This document shows, one piece after another, positions 61,769-64,000 of a stretch of 64,000 bases of DNA. Both the position numbers and the translations under genes were made by a program. Under the pieces are notes generated by a model. The model saw only the letters and a list, made by a program, of their open reading frames with translations, did not search any database and had not been told where the DNA came from. How positions within the stretch are numbered: the first letter of the stretch is position 1; each line of letters opens with the position of its first letter. Source of the DNA: Devosia submarina (lineage in GTDB: Bacteria > Pseudomonadota > Alphaproteobacteria > Rhizobiales > Devosiaceae); NCBI RefSeq assembly GCF_003056345.1, contig NZ_PYWB01000002.1:370591-434590 (forward strand), written 5' to 3'.

Positions 61769-62473
61769 ATGCCCAGCATCACGATCGAAAACCTTGGAGT
61801 CGAGTTTCCCATCTATGGGAGCAATTCGCGTTCGCTCAAAAAATTGTTGGTTTCCCAAGCTACCGGCGGCCGCGTCATGGGAGGCGAAAACAAGCCCGTC
61901 ATCGTCCGCGCGCTCGATGAGGTCAATTTGACCATTACTCATGGTGACCGTGTTGCCCTGACCGGCCACAATGGTTCGGGAAAATCCACCTTGCTGCGCG
62001 TACTGGCCGGCATTTACAAGCCTACCAGGGGCTCGGTCACTCTCCGCGGCCGAGTTAGTGCCATTTTGGACCCCCATGCCGGCATCGATCCGGATGCCAC
62101 TGGTCTTGAGAACATCTTTCTACGTGGACGTATATTGGGATTGAACGATCGGGAAATCAGGGCCAAGCTTGATGAAATTGTTGAGTTCACGGAGCTAGCA
62201 AATTTCATAGCCCTACCTATGCGAACCTATTCTGCCGGTATGTTCGCTCGTTTGGCCTTTGCTGTCTCAACAGCAGTTGAGCCAGACATCCTTTTGATCG
62301 ATGAAGGCATTGGAGCAGGTGATGCCCACTTCATGGATAAAATCAAAGCCCGGCTGCAATCCATAGTAGAACGGAGCCCCATCTTGGTTTTGGCTAGCCA
62401 CGACCAAAAACTCATCAGTCAGCTTTGCAACCGCGTAGTTACCTTTGAGCATGGACGCATGGTGGCGTCCTAA
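61769..62473 (+). CDS. ABC polysaccharide export ATPase (Wzt/KpsT-like)
   Basis: A 234-residue ATP-binding subunit. Walker A GHNGSGKST, signature YSAGMFARLAFAV in place of LSGGQ (usual in this subfamily), Walker B ILLIDEGIGAGD and the switch His in VLASHDQ. There is no C-terminal carbohydrate-binding domain, which makes it more like KpsT or short TagH-type ATPases and suggests export is not coupled to recognition of a terminal cap. Starts three bases after the permease stop. Confidence 0.92.
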   Translation: MPSITIENLGVEFPIYGSNSRSLKKLLVSQATGGRVMGGENKPVIVRALDEVNLTITHGDRVALTGHNGSGKSTLLRVLAGIYKPTRGSVTLRGRVSAILDPHAGIDPDATGLENIFLRGRILGLNDREIRAKLDEIVEFTELANFIALPMRTYSAGMFARLAFAVSTAVEPDILLIDEGIGAGDAHFMDKIKARLQSIVERSPILVLASHDQKLISQLCNRVVTFEHGRMVAS

Positions 62474-62808
62474 CTCCAAGAACGCTGGATCAAATCTGAC
62501 TCGAACAGAGGCAGAGAAGGCTCTGAGGAGTTGTGAGGGGCGCGCTAATACGACTTAGGATTGCTTTGTCCTTACGTTTGGACTCATGAGCTAACCCTAG
62601 ATCTGCTCAATCCGTTCTCCCTTAGGGCACCTGAAGGCAGTTGGGCAGCAGCTATTGATCCGGCACGTGCGTTTAGGCTCTACATCTGGGAGAAGGACGC
62701 AAGATAGACGGTTGCCCATTTGCACAAACGAAGGCGCCATCAAACTTATAGAAAGCTAAGCATGCAACGACGTTCTTCCTCGTCTGAACTGAAGAGAGGC
62801 AATGTGCC
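62474..62808 (+). other. Low-GC intergenic stretch with possible gene remnant
   Basis: No start-to-stop gene is convincing. One frame, 62549-62707, is open for 52 codons without a good start and reads protein-like (LCPYVWTHELTLDLLNPF, then SWAAAIDPARAFRLYIWEKD), ending in TAG. It may be a remnant of a gene; I recognise no family. The rest contains no repeat or terminator I could see. Confidence 0.4.
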
Positions 62809-63846
62809 ATGCCAGGAATAGCTGGCGGTAGTGGTACAAGGGAGCGATGGCATGCTGTTGAACCAGTGAGGGTGGTGCTCGCCCTTTGCATTGTCACACT
62901 TCACTTAAAATGGGAGTTTTTGCCCCACGCCTACCTAGCGGTCGAGTTTTTCTTTGTCCTTTCAGGGTTTCTCTTGGCATCCACACCGCCTGCGACCAAT
63001 CAAGACTTGTTGCGGGCTAGAATAGCGAGAACATTTTGGAGCGTTTTCCCGCTCTATCTTGTATCGGTAGCGCTCAGCGTCGCCTTTAAGGCTCCAGCTT
63101 TCCCTCCGTTAGCCGACCAACTATTTGCATATGCTATGCTGCAGTCGCTTGGGCTCAACGACGCGGTCATCAATTCACCAAGTTGGTTCCTGGTTTGCTG
63201 GTTTTGGGCATCAATCACCATTCAAGCGACACGCACCTTTGCTTCAACAGTCACATTCATATTGATCGCGGCCACAGTCACTATCGTCGGTTATGCCAGT
63301 CTGCACGGAGGTACCGAGAGTACTGGCCTAAACTACTCTTTTGAGGCTCGAATCGGGCCCCTTACAGTTGGCATTATCAGGGCGTTTGCTGGACTTTGCG
63401 CCGGCGTATGCACACACGCTCTGCTAAATTGGATAAGGAGATTAGAACTCAACAGGGCAATGGCTACGATCATTGAGGTTATGGTTCTGGCGCTTGTTGT
63501 CTACCTGTTTAGCGTAAGGCTACCGACACCAAGAAATGATTTCGCATTTGTCTTGCTGGCATGCGGAGCACTTACACTACTGATTATTCAAAGGGGGTGG
63601 CTCAGCCACGCTCTTTATCTCGCAGGGAAGAGCGGCGGCTTGGCTTGGGCAGAAACTTCTGTGTTCCTATTTCTTTTTCATTATCCAGTACTTACGGTTT
63701 TTGAAAGGCTACTAGGTGAACGCGCTGAGTGGGAGGGTATCAACCTAGCGTTTATTTGGTGTTCAGTGGTAGTAACAGCCTACCTTGTTGGATTTCTTAG
63801 TAGTCAGATCATACGCTACTTGCAAACACGCTCTGAATGGCCTTAA
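62809..63846 (+). CDS. Acyltransferase 3 (OafA/NodX-like) membrane protein
   Basis: A 345-residue polytopic protein. The AT3 family elements are a start with VRVVLALCIVTLHL (membrane helix 1 with catalytic His), AVEFFFVLSGFLLA, the conserved Arg-containing RARIARTFWSVFPLYLV and a late FLFHYPVL. About ten membrane segments. It transfers acyl groups (often acetyl) to sugars of surface polysaccharides or Nod factors. GC is lower than in the rest of the window. ATG at 62809 without a strong ribosome-binding site; TTG or GTG alternatives were not better. Confidence 0.85.
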   Translation: MPGIAGGSGTRERWHAVEPVRVVLALCIVTLHLKWEFLPHAYLAVEFFFVLSGFLLASTPPATNQDLLRARIARTFWSVFPLYLVSVALSVAFKAPAFPPLADQLFAYAMLQSLGLNDAVINSPSWFLVCWFWASITIQATRTFASTVTFILIAATVTIVGYASLHGGTESTGLNYSFEARIGPLTVGIIRAFAGLCAGVCTHALLNWIRRLELNRAMATIIEVMVLALVVYLFSVRLPTPRNDFAFVLLACGALTLLIIQRGWLSHALYLAGKSGGLAWAETSVFLFLFHYPVLTVFERLLGERAEWEGINLAFIWCSVVVTAYLVGFLSSQIIRYLQTRSEWP

Positions 63847-63935
63847 CTTACGACACGGCAAGCTCGCAAGACTGTGGAGCGCACCCTATTTTGACCGGAC
63901 ATGTGGCATAGCTGATAAGGCATAGGCATACGCCT

Positions 63936-64000
63936 ATGAGTACGACTATGTCCAAGAGTGCCGATGAGCCGTTTCGACGGGTCGAAGTGATTACTTCCGT
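63936..64000 (+). CDS. IS66-family TnpA-like transposase gene, 5' fragment (runs off window)
   Basis: The last 65 bases encode MSTTMSKSADEPFRRVEVIT and continue past the window. This resembles the start of the small TnpA protein of IS66-type elements, in which RRVEVIT is followed by a basic helix-turn-helix region. A candidate left end of the element may lie near 63873 (TGTGGAGCGCACCC). The family call rests on a short sequence. Confidence 0.6.
   Translation, partial: MSTTMSKSADEPFRRVEVITS

Overview
The window reads as chromosomal DNA of a high-GC alphaproteobacterium of the Hyphomicrobiales, most like a Devosia/Pelagibacterium-type organism. This is inferred from gene content only: chvI-chvG-hprK-EIIA-HPr beside pckA, a tyrosine-type DivL kinase directly upstream of tsaE, ahcY with a candidate SahR operator, ketolated-carotenoid genes, and interspersed palindromic repeats.

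Layout. 1-6.7 kb: carotenoid block with crtI (3' end only) and crtB on the plus strand, a minus-strand operon crtE > ABC ATPase > ABC-2 permease > crtW > crtZ, and divergent type 2 idi. Products predicted are canthaxanthin/astaxanthin-type pigments, with an unexplained exporter inside the operon. 7.5-17.4 kb: a plus-strand run encoding a HAD-UbiA fusion, GtrA, a DprE1-like oxidase and a DprE2-like reductase, which together resemble the decaprenyl-phospho-D-arabinose pathway, followed by three tandem paralogous GT-C-like membrane proteins and a convergent GT87 enzyme. This is the best candidate in the window for an undescribed system: a lipid-linked pentofuranose donor with three dedicated transferases. 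17.6-20.5 kb: small disordered proteins, type II NADH dehydrogenase and a lipoprotein.

20.6-27.1 kb: dctBD two-component genes divergent from a tctCBA tripartite tricarboxylate transporter. The intergenic region carries a clear sigma-54 promoter and two palindromes 33 bp apart, so DctD probably drives tctCBA. 27.1-40 kb: DUF2200, an RTX metalloprotease, pckA, ChvI/ChvG, HprK and incomplete-PTS proteins, ahcY, divL and tsaE. 40-51.6 kb: membrane and stress-type small proteins, a GIY-YIG gene flanked by palindromic repeats, polA, a KaiC-like ATPase coupled to a hybrid histidine kinase, and a lytic transglycosylase lipoprotein.

51.8-64 kb: tRNA-Arg(CCG) marks a change to lower-GC, accessory DNA: a frameshifted subtilase-type cell-surface protein, two glycosyltransferases, a five-gene overlapping minus-strand operon (two related nucleotidyltransferases, HAD phosphatase, GDPD-like protein, cupin), a Wzm/Wzt-like exporter, an acyltransferase-3 protein and the start of an IS66-type transposase gene. 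It looks like an acquired surface-polysaccharide island.

Functions are assigned from motifs and gene order read by eye. No database search was possible, and start codons were chosen from ribosome-binding sites and overlaps.
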